A DNA stretch of 64,000 nt from Streptomyces sp. Tue6028 (GTDB taxonomy: Bacteria > Actinomycetota > Actinomycetes > Streptomycetales > Streptomycetaceae): positions 186,001-250,000 of the forward strand of contig NZ_MLCE01000026.1 of NCBI RefSeq assembly GCF_002300165.1. The letters run 5' to 3'. A model generated the notes under the pieces. That model had not been told where the DNA came from. It saw nothing but the letters and a program-made list of their open reading frames with translations, and did not search any database. Both the position numbers and the translations under genes were made by a program. Below, one piece after another: positions 34,723 through 43,182 of the stretch (positions within the stretch are counted from its first letter, which is position 1; every line of letters begins with the position of its first letter).

Positions 34723-34860
34723 GAGTCCGCCCACGTCTTCACCACTCGCACCGGTCGCCCGGGCGAGCCACGGAACCTCTACCAGCCCTTCACGCGCATC
34801 GCCCAGTCCGCCGGCCTCCGCGTGATCCGGCTGCAGGACGCCTGCCACGGCACCGTCAAA
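34723..34860 (+). pseudogene. Tyrosine integrase C-terminal fragment
   Basis: Forty-six codons read HVFTTRTGRPGEPRNLYQPF...GLRVIRLQDACHGTVK. This matches the segment before and including box II of phage/AICE tyrosine recombinases (usual form 'VFTTRxGRPxEPRNLxRxF...IRxHDxRHxxAT'). The box II arginine is replaced by Cys. There is no start, no box I and no catalytic tyrosine region; the frame runs into a hairpin. It is the scar of an older integrative element. Confidence 0.8.
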
Positions 34861-34861
34861 G

Positions 34862-34887
34862 GCCTCGGACCAAGATCGGTCCGAGGC
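34862..34887. terminator. Perfect hairpin after the integrase scar
   Basis: GCCTCGGACC-AAGATC-GGTCCGAGGC, with 10-base perfect arms and a 6-base loop, followed by GTTTG. A terminator. About 20 bases on, 'cggcagggttcgaac' resembles a tRNA T-arm but does not fold as one; it may be a decayed attachment site. Confidence 0.75.
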
Positions 34888-35169
34888 GTTTGCCCATGTG
34901 TCCTCGGCAGGGTTCGAACGACGGTCACGAGGATGCAGCCAATGCGAAGATCGAAAAGGCGCTGGGGGAGGAGGGCGACGCGGCCTAGTCGCCTCTGCAT
35001 CCCGCTGAGACCCACCCCTTGCTGGGGGTGCGTGTTTCGCCTGCCGTACCGCACCGACCTCTCCGTCTCGCGGGTGGCGGAGATTGTCTGATACCCCATC
35101 GTGATTCGCGGGTGTACAACCCCGTGTGGATGCCGGCTGTCTGTAAGGCGCTGGAGGGGTGATCCTTTG

Positions 35170-35964
35170 GTGCCTTTCCGTAAGGAGATTGGGGATCAGG
35201 TGGGGAAGCGGGTCTGGAGAGTCGTCGTGGCCGGGGGTGCGGCCGCGGTGTTCACGGCCGTGGCCGCGGTGCCGGCCGGAGCGGCCGAGGGTGGAGTCTC
35301 GTTCACCCGTGTCCAGGTGAACGGCGGCAAGTCGATTGTGATCGGGGTGTCGAAGGAGGTCGCGGTGCCCGCCTCCTTCCGGATGGCGACCACTCACAAG
35401 TGGAAGTGGCCAGCGGTGTTCCTGTACCGCAGTGGTGCGGGTGATCGGCTGTGGCACGCCGTCGAGACGAGCGACTGCATCAAGGTGAGTTCGGGCGTCT
35501 GCGACTTCAACGAGACGATGTACTTCGACCCGAGCGTGTGGGACATGCGTAACAGCGAGGCCGGGGCCTGGAAGGTCGGGGCAGAGGTGTACTTCGAGGG
35601 AGGCGGTGGTGACACCGACGACAAGGGTCTGACGGTCCACGTCAAGCGCAACTCCCGCCTGACCGTCAACGCCTCGCCCGAACCGGTGTCCAAGGACAAG
35701 ACCATCACCGTGACCGGAAAGGTCACGCGGGCCAACTGGGAGACCAGGAAGTACGCCTCCTACGGAGGCCGCCTGGTGAGCCTGCAGTTCAAGCCTGCCG
35801 GCACCGCCTCCTACACCACGGTGAAGAAGGTGTACGCGAACGGCTCGGGTGATCTCAGGACGACCGTGAAGGCCTCCAAGACGGGTACGTGGCGCTGGGT
35901 GTACTACGGCAACACCACCACCGGGCCGTCGACGTCGTCCGGGGACAACGTCGTGGTGAAGTGA
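35170..35964 (+). CDS. Secreted protein, unknown function
   Basis: A 264-residue exported protein. GTG 35170 is preceded by GGAGGGGTGATC; the signal peptide is 'VWRVVVAGGAAAVFTAVAAVPAGAAEG' in outline. The mature part appears to be two beta-sandwich domains: residues about 35-165 ('FTRVQVNGGKSIVIGVSKEV', 'CIKVSSGVCDFNETMYFD') and about 165-264, which looks like a repeat-type Ig fold ('VTGKVTRANW', 'VSLQFKPAGTASYTTVKKVYANGSGDLRTTVKA', 'WRWVYYG'). This second part is common in Streptomyces surface proteins. A strong terminator follows. Confidence 0.85.
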   Translation: MPFRKEIGDQVGKRVWRVVVAGGAAAVFTAVAAVPAGAAEGGVSFTRVQVNGGKSIVIGVSKEVAVPASFRMATTHKWKWPAVFLYRSGAGDRLWHAVETSDCIKVSSGVCDFNETMYFDPSVWDMRNSEAGAWKVGAEVYFEGGGGDTDDKGLTVHVKRNSRLTVNASPEPVSKDKTITVTGKVTRANWETRKYASYGGRLVSLQFKPAGTASYTTVKKVYANGSGDLRTTVKASKTGTWRWVYYGNTTTGPSTSSGDNVVVK

Positions 35965-36021
35965 TGCCCGCGGTGCTGGCGGGCTGGTGGGGGCCGAGCC
36001 GGCGGTAACGGCTGCGACGGT

Positions 36022-36065
36022 CAAGGTGTCGGGTCCGCCGCGATCGCTGCGGACCCGACACCTTG
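36022..36065. terminator. Strong terminator after the secreted-protein gene
   Basis: Perfect arms of 17 bases (36022-36038 and 36049-36065; CAAGGTGTCGGGTCCGC and its complement) around a 10-base loop. Confidence 0.9.
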
Positions 36066-36144
36066 CGTCCTGGCCGACCGCGAGCGGCCGTGCGCGGGCC
36101 TCAGCGCAACGTGAGCCAGCGCGCCGTGCGGACCATGAGGCCGG

Positions 36145-36366
36145 TCACCGCTCCGGTGGGCAGGTCCGGATCTCGATGAGGCGACGACCACGGTCTTCAA
36201 GGCTGTCCCCGTCGTACAGGGTCGGACGTATTCGACGCGGTGGGTGTACTGGCGGGACCGTGCCGCGAGCCTGCGCCCAGCCGCCGGCGTAACACCCCAT
36301 GGCGCCTAGCGCCGCGCTGGCAATGCTGATCCCTGCTCCCAGCTTTACTGCCCAGGTCTGATCCAC
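36145..36366 (-). CDS. Possible small membrane protein
   Basis: A 73-residue frame from GTG 36366 with one hydrophobic segment ('AVKLGAGISIASAALGAMGCYAGG' in outline) and a charged tail. The Cys after 'GAMG' could be a lipobox. The ribosome site is weak and no homologue comes to mind, so it may not be a gene. Confidence 0.3.
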   Translation of the reverse strand: MDQTWAVKLGAGISIASAALGAMGCYAGGWAQARGTVPPVHPPRRIRPTLYDGDSLEDRGRRLIEIRTCPPER

Positions 36367-36442
36367 GGTCGCCCGTAACCCAGCGGTGGGTCTCTCGCGT
36401 GTCGGAGGTGTGTCGTGTGTATCGCAGACAGTGCGAGACAGC

Positions 36443-36488
36443 GAGAAAGAGCGGGAGTCAATGAGGCTGACTCACGCTCTCTCTTCTC
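36443..36488. terminator. Imperfect hairpin just outside attL
   Basis: GAGAAAGAGCGGGAGTCA pairs with TGACTCACGCTCTCTCTTCTC around a 7-base loop, with two imperfections. It ends 54 bases before the left core site and may insulate the element from outside transcription. Confidence 0.6.
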
Positions 36489-36541
36489 AGCATCCGCCCA
36501 GCTCCGCGCGTAATTTTTGCTGGCTGTGTGGCGAGTGCCCG

Positions 36542-36576
36542 GGCAGGATTCGAACCTGCGCACACGGCTCCGGAGG
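36542..36576. other. attL core (35 bp)
   Basis: Identical over 35 bases to 58599-58633, the part of tRNA-Arg from the T-arm through the anticodon. Outside the core the left copy departs from the tRNA (the acceptor strand reads CCGGGCA, not CGGGGGC), and the sequence inside does not complete a tRNA. This is the displaced 3' end of the original gene. Confidence 0.92.
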
Positions 36577-36638
36577 GGGCTTAGCTATATGGAAACACCG
36601 CAGGTCACGGGCGCGCTAAGTGGCTGTAGATGGTTCCG

Positions 36639-36658
36639 TGTCCACGTTTGGTCCACAG
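36639..36658. other. Candidate integrase arm-type site, left
   Basis: TGTCCACG-TTTG-GTCCACAG, a pair of GTCCAC direct repeats 62 bases inside the left core. An almost identical sequence lies inside the right core (58458-58477; only the spacer differs). Paired arm sites at both ends are expected for tyrosine integrases, so these are likely Int binding sites. Confidence 0.6.
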
Positions 36659-36723
36659 CCCTCGTGCGGGCACTCACCGCTCTGGCCGACTGGCAGAGGT
36701 CGCAACACCTCCACCGACCTTCT

Positions 36724-37212
36724 TCACGACGTGGAACCGCCATGTCCTGTCATCGATTTACGTACCAGGCCCTTCAGGGTGGCAAATTCGCTCATCAGCT
36801 TGTCGACGGCTGCGTCCAATAGCAGCACTGGGTCCCCAGTTGCCCAGAACCGCACGACCTCTGCCAGCTGGCGCTCCCAGAATTCTTCACCCTCATCCTC
36901 AGCAGCGATGCCACACTCGCGGGCGAGCTGGATGTAACCTGAGCCGGGCTTACGTGAATCTTCACGAACTACGAGAGCCGATAGCATCGGTCGACCGTGC
37001 TCTGCTTCGTAGGCGCTTACATGTCCAAGAGCGGGGAACATACGGCGGAATGGGGCTCGCGACACCGCTCGATCCTTGGCTTCCGGATCGATCATCAGCC
37101 CCAGTTCCTTGTAGCTGATGCAAGCCGTGGCAGGATGCGCCGGATTGGCACCCTGAGCGCGTGCACGAAGAGCGCGGTGAATGTCGCGCTCGACGGGTGT
37201 GAGAGTGATCAA
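36724..37212 (-). CDS. Conserved hypothetical AICE cargo protein
   Basis: A 162-residue soluble protein. The N-terminal half has 'ISYKELGLMIDPEAKDRAVSRAPF', 'LGHVSAYEAEHGRPMLSALVV' and 'GSGYIQLARECGI'. This pattern resembles a winged-helix-like region found in hypothetical proteins near restriction genes. The C-terminal half is helical and acidic. TTG 37212 has AGGGG upstream. Function unknown; it lies at the left end of the element beside an IS630 copy. Confidence 0.65.
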   Translation of the reverse strand: MITLTPVERDIHRALRARAQGANPAHPATACISYKELGLMIDPEAKDRAVSRAPFRRMFPALGHVSAYEAEHGRPMLSALVVREDSRKPGSGYIQLARECGIAAEDEGEEFWERQLAEVVRFWATGDPVLLLDAAVDKLMSEFATLKGLVRKSMTGHGGSTS

Positions 37213-37313
37213 AAGGATCCCCTACGAGAGGCCCGAAGGCAGTTGGTCCGGAGACGAGGTGCCCGAAGGCGCCACGACGGTACTCCTGGCCCAACGCGCC
37301 GTGCAACGTCACG

Positions 37314-38405
37314 CTAGTCTTCCGAGTCGGGAATTCTGTTCAGATATGAGGCGAGGCGTTCGAGGATTTCGTCCGCGCTCTTCGTCCAGATGTAGGGCTT
37401 GGGGTCGGTGTTCCAGGCGGCGATCCAGTTACGGATGTCCTTCTCCAGGGCCTGGACGGATCGGTGGACGCCTCGCCGTATCTGCTTGTTGGTCAGTTCG
37501 GCGAACCAGCGCTCGACGAGATTCAGCCAGGACGAGCCGGTCGGCGTGAAGTGCAGATGGAATCGTGGGTGGGCCAACAGCCACTTCTTGATCGCAGGGG
37601 TCTTGTGGGTGGCGTAGTTGTCGCAGATCAGGTGGATATCCAGGTCGGCAGGCACTTCTTTGTCGAGCTTGACCAGGAACTTCTTGAACTCCTCCGCCCG
37701 ATGCCTGCGGTGCAGGGAGCCGATCACTTTGCCTGTGGCGACCTCGAGCGCGGCGAACAGCGTGGTGGTGCCGGCGCGGACGTAGTCGTGGGTTGCCCGC
37801 TCGGGAACCCCCGGCATCATCGGCAGCACGGGCTGGGACCGGTCCAGAGCCTGGATCTGCGACTTCTCGTCGACGCAGAACACCAGGGCCCGCTCCGGCG
37901 GATCCAAATACAGGCCCACGACATCGTGGACCTTGTCGACGAAGTAGGGATCGGTCGACAGCTTGAAGGTCTCCGACCGGTGCGGCTGAAGGCCGAACGC
38001 CCGCCAGATCCGTGACACGGACGACTGCGAGAGGCCCATCTCCTTCGCCATCGACCGCGTCGACCAGTGCGTTGCGTTCTTCGGAGTGGATTCCAGCGTC
38101 TTGGCGACCACTGCGGCGACCTGCTCGTCCGTCACCGTCCTGGGGCCGCCCGGACGTGGCATGTCACCCAGGCCCGCGATCCGGTACTGCACGAACCGGG
38201 CCCGCCAGCGGCCTACCGCATGAGGGGTCGAACCCAACTGTTCCGCAACGTCCTTGTTCGACGCGCCGGTTGAGCAGGCCAGGATGATCCGGCACCGCAA
38301 TGCCCACGCCTGCGGCGTGGAACGACGCCGCACCCACTCCTCAAGCGCGGCCCGTTCCTCGTCCGACAGCGTCAACTCGGCCTTCGGCCGCCCCATCCGT
38401 GCCAT
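37314..38405 (-). CDS. IS630-family transposase
   Basis: A 363-residue DDE transposase. The N-terminal HTH pair (about 10-120, 'SNKDVAEQLGSTPHAVGRWRARF' and 'SQSSVSRIWRAFGL') binds the ends. The catalytic domain shows 'ALVFCVDEKSQIQALDRSQP' (first D), 'HLICDNYATHKT' (second D) and 'NLVERWFAELTNKQIRRG' (E). The stop codon TAG is made from the TA target duplication plus the flanking base, so the gene's last three bases lie outside the IS itself. Confidence 0.96.
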   Translation of the reverse strand: MARMGRPKAELTLSDEERAALEEWVRRRSTPQAWALRCRIILACSTGASNKDVAEQLGSTPHAVGRWRARFVQYRIAGLGDMPRPGGPRTVTDEQVAAVVAKTLESTPKNATHWSTRSMAKEMGLSQSSVSRIWRAFGLQPHRSETFKLSTDPYFVDKVHDVVGLYLDPPERALVFCVDEKSQIQALDRSQPVLPMMPGVPERATHDYVRAGTTTLFAALEVATGKVIGSLHRRHRAEEFKKFLVKLDKEVPADLDIHLICDNYATHKTPAIKKWLLAHPRFHLHFTPTGSSWLNLVERWFAELTNKQIRRGVHRSVQALEKDIRNWIAAWNTDPKPYIWTKSADEILERLASYLNRIPDSED

Positions 38406-38449
38406 AGAGCAAGCCTATACATCTGAATGGAAATCCCGACTCGGAACAC
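37317..38449. mobile_element. IS630-family insertion sequence, TA target duplication
   Basis: A 1133-bp element with terminal inverted repeats of about 29 bases (left begins GTCTTCCGAGTCGGG, right end complement GTGTTCCGAGTCGGG), flanked by TA at 37315-37316 and 38450-38451. Removing the IS and one TA restores CTAG. A single transposase gene fills the element and is intact, so it may be mobile and recent. Confidence 0.93.
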
Positions 38450-38749
38450 TAGCTGGCAGGCCAGATGTCCAGTTGCCAAGCCGCCGGCTGGCCTGCAGCC
38501 CGCCTGATGCGGCTCAGTTGACCTCGCCTAGGTCCACAGTCGGCCCGGGCACTGCCGCCCCGTCGCGACTTGTGGAGACCGCGACGAGATGACCCTCGGC
38601 CGACTTAGAGACGCCCGGAACAGCATCTCGCTCTGCCGCAGTCGCAGTCGCAGCCGCGGATCGCGGACTCTTGACCCGCAGACCGAGCCGCTGTGCGATG
38701 ATCCGTGGAACTGGGGTGGAGAAGACGGACTGAGAGCAGCCAGCAGCGG

Positions 38750-39475
38750 ATGAGCGATCCAATCGGGGAAGTTAACAACGTCGAAGACCTCATGCGTGTC
38801 CTGGAGCCAGTGGGAGGGCTTGAGCCTCGTTGGTACAGAGGCCACGCAAACGTTCAGTGGGAGCTCACTCCTTCCTTGGCGCGAAAACGAGAATGGATGG
38901 AGAATGAACTTCTCCTGTTGAAAAAGTTCAAACAGAACGCGATTCCTCGTCTCGTGAGCGCTCCTGTTGGTGAATGGGATTGGCTATTTCTTGCTCAGCA
39001 TCATGGTCTTCCGACGCGTCTTCTCGACTGGAGCGAGAATCCGCTCATCGCCCTGTACTTCGCTTGCGAATCTGATCACGACACAGACGGTTGCTTGTGG
39101 GTTCTTCGTCCGAGTGATCTGAATGCGAAGAGTAGTCCAGGTTCTCCGGGAGTCCTGCTGTTCGGACAGGACGAACTCCTTGACTCCTATCTTCCAGAGA
39201 AGGCAAGAGGCCCAGTCGCGGTTCAGCCTCCTGTGGCGGCTGTAGCTGCCCGTTCCTTCGACAGAATCGTGGCCCAGAGTGGAACCTTCACTATTTGTCA
39301 TCGTTCTTTCGACCCGCTGGAGAAAGCCCACTCTGGAGACTTCCTAGATAGCTATGTCATACCGTTGGCCCGAAAGGCGTTTATACGCGAACAGCTAAAG
39401 ACGCTCGGCATCAACGCAATGACGGTGTACCCGGATCTCGCACATCTGGCTGTGTATGTGAAAGAGGAATTCTAA
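38750..39475 (+). CDS. FRG domain protein
   Basis: A 241-residue FRG-domain protein. Landmarks are 'RWYRGHANVQWELTPSLAR' (the F/Y-RG motif, about 30-48), 'EWDWLFLAQHHGLPTRLLDWSENPLIALYFAC' (about 77-110), and 'CLWVLRPSDLN'. FRG proteins are widespread in defence islands and some are thought to be toxic effectors; the biochemical activity is not settled. ATG 38750 is preferred over GTG 38705 because the conserved part begins soon after. Its stop overlaps the next start (TAATG), so the two proteins are likely made together. Base composition is clearly less GC-rich than the neighbours. Confidence 0.88.
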   Translation: MSDPIGEVNNVEDLMRVLEPVGGLEPRWYRGHANVQWELTPSLARKREWMENELLLLKKFKQNAIPRLVSAPVGEWDWLFLAQHHGLPTRLLDWSENPLIALYFACESDHDTDGCLWVLRPSDLNAKSSPGSPGVLLFGQDELLDSYLPEKARGPVAVQPPVAAVAARSFDRIVAQSGTFTICHRSFDPLEKAHSGDFLDSYVIPLARKAFIREQLKTLGINAMTVYPDLAHLAVYVKEEF

Positions 39476-40560
39476 TGGAAGACTTTTCTATCGCGCCGCT
39501 GCGCAATAGCTCTGTCGCATATATTCATCAGCAGCGTCCTCAGATTGAGATGGACCCCGTCTACCAGCGTCAGGGCGGTATTTGGTCTGTCGAAAAGCAG
39601 CAGTTGCTTATCGACTCACTGATCAATGGATTCGACGTGCCAAAGATCTATTTCCACGAATTCGCCGCCCGGCGGACGGTGGATGGGAAGCGTCTGCGGT
39701 ACGCGATCATCGACGGCAAGCAGCGCCTGCAAGCAATCTGGGAGTTTATTGACAACAAGTTTCCCCTAGCGGATGATTTCAAGTACTTTGAGGATCCGGA
39801 CGTAGATGTCAGGAACCTGACCTACTCTCAGCTGGCGGAAAAGAACCCGGAAATTGCGGCTTATTTCAATGCGACCACTCTTGATATCATCGCCATCAGG
39901 ACGGATGATCTCGAAATAATTGAAGAAATGTTCTCTCGCCTAAACGAGGCTATCCCGCTGAACGCCGCAGAGAAGAGGAACGCCCTCGGGGGCCCTGTTC
40001 CTCCTGCTATTCGGGCATTGGCTGAACACCCGTTCTTTAAAGAGCGTCTCACGTTCGGCAACACAAGGTACCGCCATTGGGATTTGGCGGTTAAGTTCCT
40101 TTATTGGTCCCACATGGGTCGGGTTGTCGATGTGAAGAAGTTCCATCTGGACTCGTTCGCCAAGGACATGAAGAAGAAGGATTCGGAGGGTCAGGCAGCG
40201 GTCAATGACGCTGAGATGGCTGCGATGAGCGTGCTCGATGCAATGGGCGCCTGTTTCCAGGAGAGGGATAAGCTCCTGTCCCAGGTGGGGATGGTCTCGG
40301 TCTACTACCTTGTATTTCAGGAAGTTGCTCGAACGAAGCGGGAAGCGAATCCAACCCGAGAGAAATTTGCCGAGTTTGAGGATCTTCGGAAGTCTAATCG
40401 CGTCGTAGCCGAAGCCGACCTCTCAGAGGCACAGTTTGAGCTGCTTGAGTTCGACAGGTACGGACAAAGTGCCAACGATGGAAAGGCGCTGGCTTATCGT
40501 GTCAGGGTCCTTATGAATTTCCTGGAAGGGAAGCTTGGCCAGGACCCAGGACTTTTGTAG
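39475..40560 (+). CDS. DUF262 (GmrS-like) protein
   Basis: A 361-residue DUF262 protein. The N-terminal domain shows 'YQRQGGIWSVEKQQLLIDSLINGFDVPKIY' and the DGQQR-type signature as 'YAIIDGKQRLQAIWEF' (about 80), followed by 'NEAIPLNAAEKRNAL'. In GmrSD/BrxU-type enzymes this domain is a ParB-like nucleotide hydrolase that controls a DUF1524 nuclease; no DUF1524 or HNH domain is present here. The C-terminal third is helical and unassigned. It is translationally coupled to the FRG gene, and both are AT-richer than the backbone. A two-gene defence unit is the simplest reading. Confidence 0.88.
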   Translation: MEDFSIAPLRNSSVAYIHQQRPQIEMDPVYQRQGGIWSVEKQQLLIDSLINGFDVPKIYFHEFAARRTVDGKRLRYAIIDGKQRLQAIWEFIDNKFPLADDFKYFEDPDVDVRNLTYSQLAEKNPEIAAYFNATTLDIIAIRTDDLEIIEEMFSRLNEAIPLNAAEKRNALGGPVPPAIRALAEHPFFKERLTFGNTRYRHWDLAVKFLYWSHMGRVVDVKKFHLDSFAKDMKKKDSEGQAAVNDAEMAAMSVLDAMGACFQERDKLLSQVGMVSVYYLVFQEVARTKREANPTREKFAEFEDLRKSNRVVAEADLSEAQFELLEFDRYGQSANDGKALAYRVRVLMNFLEGKLGQDPGLL

Positions 40561-40864
40561 CGGTCGCTTATCCGCGCTAAGTGATGAAGGTAATGCATTG
40601 GAGCCCGGCCCGAAAGCTCACCCTCTCGGGCAGTATGGTCACGCCTACACGGCAGCCAGCTATCACAGCTGGTACCACTATCCAGACCTGGTCATCGCAA
40701 CCAGGCCGTGCCGACGAACGGCATGTCCTCCAGCTGCAAAATGATTACCCGACTGCCATCGCTTAGCGAGAGATCCGTTTTAGCGTTCGGTCATCCTGTT
40801 GCCCAGCGCCAATTGCACGGCATCACCACGGATCGCTGTTGCTGGATACGCAGCTATGTCGTTC
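40561..40864. other. 304-bp gap between DUF262 and restriction genes
   Basis: The two flanking genes converge here. No recognisable gene, and no strong hairpin beyond a weak CCCGGCCCGAAAGC/CTCTCGGG element near 40605-40635. Confidence 0.45.
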
Positions 40865-41698
40865 TTAGTCTTCGTCGTGCTCTTCCTCATCGAGGATTTC
40901 GCCAGCTTCCTCGATCTCAGGATCAACGTCTAGAACCTGCTTACCTCGGTAGTAGCGCCACACGCTGGGGTAGGTTCGCCGGCTGTCCGGATACATGATG
41001 GCTCGACCGGGAAGGAGAGCGATCTGCCAGTTCTCCGGGAGGGCGGCAGCGATGATCTCGAAGAAGTGATTGATCGTCAGGTCGGCAGGTACGTCAATGA
41101 CGGTCTTGTAGGTGTCGCCGCAGCCCTTTTTCAGATAGCGGAAGGTGTATGGGATCTCCTTCGCGGCGGCAGGCAACAGCTTGTGCAGGGTCATGGAGCC
41201 CTGGGGGAGGGAGGACAGCACCCGATCGATGTCGATCCGGTGGAGGTTGTCGAAGTGGTTGGCTTTGACCACGGTCTCATCTCGGCGCTTGCCGGGATCG
41301 TTGTTTCCAAATCCGTTGTTGTTCCAGGGTATTTGACCCTGCTTCGAGTAGTGCTTGATGAGGAGCTTCTCCGGCGCGAGAGCGGAAAAGTCCTCCGCAA
41401 CGTACAGGCAGGTAAAGGTCATCTCGGACAGAGATATGTTCGTGCGTCCAGAAACCTTACGCAGGTGCTTGTGGATCCGCGTGGGTAGGGACTTGTCTGC
41501 CTTGCCTACATAGACGAACTCGCCGTTGCGGTACAGCTGGTACACCCCGGGACGCTGGTCCAGCTCGTCCAGGTTCTGGACCGTGAGGGGCGCCGGCGAA
41601 AGTTCGTCTAGAGCCTTGGCGAGTTGGTCGCCGAGTGCCTGAGTGATACTCAGCCGGAAGTCGCGATGGTTTTTGGCCCCTAGACCGTCTCGTCGCAA
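40865..41698 (-). CDS. Eco29kI-family GIY-YIG restriction endonuclease
   Basis: A type II restriction enzyme of about 277 residues. The GIY-YIG core shows 'RPGVYQLYRNGEFVYVGKA', 'LPTRIHKHLRK' (catalytic Arg and His), 'APEKLLIKHYS' (metal-binding Glu) and 'IPWNNNGFGNND' (Asn), all as in Eco29kI. The C-terminal part ends acidic ('EAGEILDEEEHDED'). Eco29kI cuts CCGCGG, so the same or a related target is likely. TTG 41698 follows GGGGAGG at ideal spacing; the GTG at 41731 would add 11 residues without a ribosome site. It is divergent from its methyltransferase across a 114-bp promoter region. Confidence 0.88.
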   Translation of the reverse strand: MRRDGLGAKNHRDFRLSITQALGDQLAKALDELSPAPLTVQNLDELDQRPGVYQLYRNGEFVYVGKADKSLPTRIHKHLRKVSGRTNISLSEMTFTCLYVAEDFSALAPEKLLIKHYSKQGQIPWNNNGFGNNDPGKRRDETVVKANHFDNLHRIDIDRVLSSLPQGSMTLHKLLPAAAKEIPYTFRYLKKGCGDTYKTVIDVPADLTINHFFEIIAAALPENWQIALLPGRAIMYPDSRRTYPSVWRYYRGKQVLDVDPEIEEAGEILDEEEHDED

Positions 41699-41812
41699 CG
41701 AGTCCTCCCCTGCTGGTCGCCTGCGGGGCACCCTATGGGATCTTGGGTACCTCTAGCGACCTCGTATCGGAATCGCGTCACAAGATCGTCAACTCCGCGG
41801 TACGATTCCGGC

Positions 41813-43177
41813 ATGGTTGAGCAGCGTGGACACGAACTAGTAGGTCGCACCAGCGTTGAGTTGTTCGCAGGTGGTGGAGGCCTGGCGATGGGAGTCCACC
41901 ATGCCGGATTCCGGCCACTGCTGTTCAACGAGTTCAACAATCACGCTTGCGAGACGCTGGAAGCGAGCGCCACGCGGACGCTAGGTCGAGACGGCATTGA
42001 GCGCACCGCGGAGACCAAGCCAGAGCCGCCCGGGGAGGGTGAGCCAGCTCCTCTGTTCCCCGGTGACGTGAGAGACCTCGATTTGACCGCCTTCCACGGC
42101 AAGGTCGACGTTCTCGCTGGCGGTCCCCCGTGCCAGCCTTTCAGTGCGGGCGGTGTGGCCAAAGGCGACGAGGACAAGCGGAACATGTTTCCCGCCATGT
42201 TCACGGCTATTCGCCAGATCCAGCCGAAGGCCGTCATCTGCGAGAACGTGCGTGGACTGTTGCGCCCATCGTTCGAGGGCTACTTCGAGTACATCAAACG
42301 CGAGCTCACCTTGCCGTTCGTCGAACGTGACGAAGAGGTGCCCTGGCAGGAGCACGACCAAGAGCTGACCAAGCTCATCAAGGGAGGCGGGGGAGGGGCT
42401 GCCGATCAGCGATACGTAGTCCGGCACATCCCTGTCAACGCGGCTAACTATGGGGTGCCCCAAATCCGTCACCGTGTGATCCTCGTGGCTTTCCGTGAAG
42501 ACCTAGATGTGGACATGGATGCATTTGTCCAGGATGTCACCCGTATTCGCTTCAGTGACGATGCTCTACTTCGCACGATGCGGGACGAAGACAGTTCCTA
42601 TTGGGTGCGGCATAAGGAGGCTGTTCCGGAACATGTACGCGATGCAGTCAGAGCCCGGCTCCCGAAGGGGCTCGGCCATGAGGAGGAGAACGAGGAGCGC
42701 GGGGTCAGGCCATGGCGGACCTTGCGCGATGCCATCCACGGCTACGGCACCGACGAGCGTCTTCCAGCACTGCCCAAGATTGACTTGGAGAAGCTAGACA
42801 GAAAGACGGAGCAGGCTGGCAGCATCACTGACCACATCGGCTGGCCTGATGCCCGAATCTATAAGGGGCACACCCCCAACGATCTCGATCGTCCGGCCAA
42901 AACTGTCAAGGCTGGCGTGCATGGAGTCCCCGGCGGCGAGTCGGTAATGCTTCTGGACGACCAAGTGCCCGATGCCAGCGCTGAGGACGGATGGCGGAGG
43001 CTGCACCGCTACATGACTGTTCGTGAGACAGCGCGAGTCATGACGTTTCCTGATGAATGGCACGGAGCTGGACGGCGTGGCGAGAAGATGCGCCAGCTTG
43101 GCAATGCTGTGCCCGTCGTGCTCGCTGAGTTCTTCGCGAAGAAGGTCGCTGCCGCCCTCGCGTCGGTCGGTCATTAG
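41813..43177 (+). CDS. DNA (cytosine-5) methyltransferase of the R-M system
   Basis: A 454-residue C5-methyltransferase. Motif I is 'VELFAGGGGLAMGVHHAG', motif IV 'GGPPCQPFS' with catalytic Cys-107, motif VI 'ICENVRGL', motif VIII 'QIRHRVILVAF', and motif X 'KMRQLGNAVPVVLAEFF'. The target-recognition region is about 270-400. It protects host DNA from the divergent GIY-YIG nuclease. The ATG at 41813 begins just before motif I; the frame upstream overlaps the divergent promoter. The Vsr gene follows after 5 bp. Confidence 0.95.
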   Translation: MVEQRGHELVGRTSVELFAGGGGLAMGVHHAGFRPLLFNEFNNHACETLEASATRTLGRDGIERTAETKPEPPGEGEPAPLFPGDVRDLDLTAFHGKVDVLAGGPPCQPFSAGGVAKGDEDKRNMFPAMFTAIRQIQPKAVICENVRGLLRPSFEGYFEYIKRELTLPFVERDEEVPWQEHDQELTKLIKGGGGGAADQRYVVRHIPVNAANYGVPQIRHRVILVAFREDLDVDMDAFVQDVTRIRFSDDALLRTMRDEDSSYWVRHKEAVPEHVRDAVRARLPKGLGHEEENEERGVRPWRTLRDAIHGYGTDERLPALPKIDLEKLDRKTEQAGSITDHIGWPDARIYKGHTPNDLDRPAKTVKAGVHGVPGGESVMLLDDQVPDASAEDGWRRLHRYMTVRETARVMTFPDEWHGAGRRGEKMRQLGNAVPVVLAEFFAKKVAAALASVGH

Positions 43178-43182
43178 GCGGA

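Noticed and set aside
34900..34935. tRNA gene suggested by 'gcagggttcgaac'
   Set aside because: T-stem bases do not pair and no acceptor, D or anticodon arm is present.
36542..36600. Second tRNA-Arg gene at the left end of the element
   Set aside because: Only the 3' portion is present; the 5' acceptor and D-arm are missing, so it is an attachment-site remnant.
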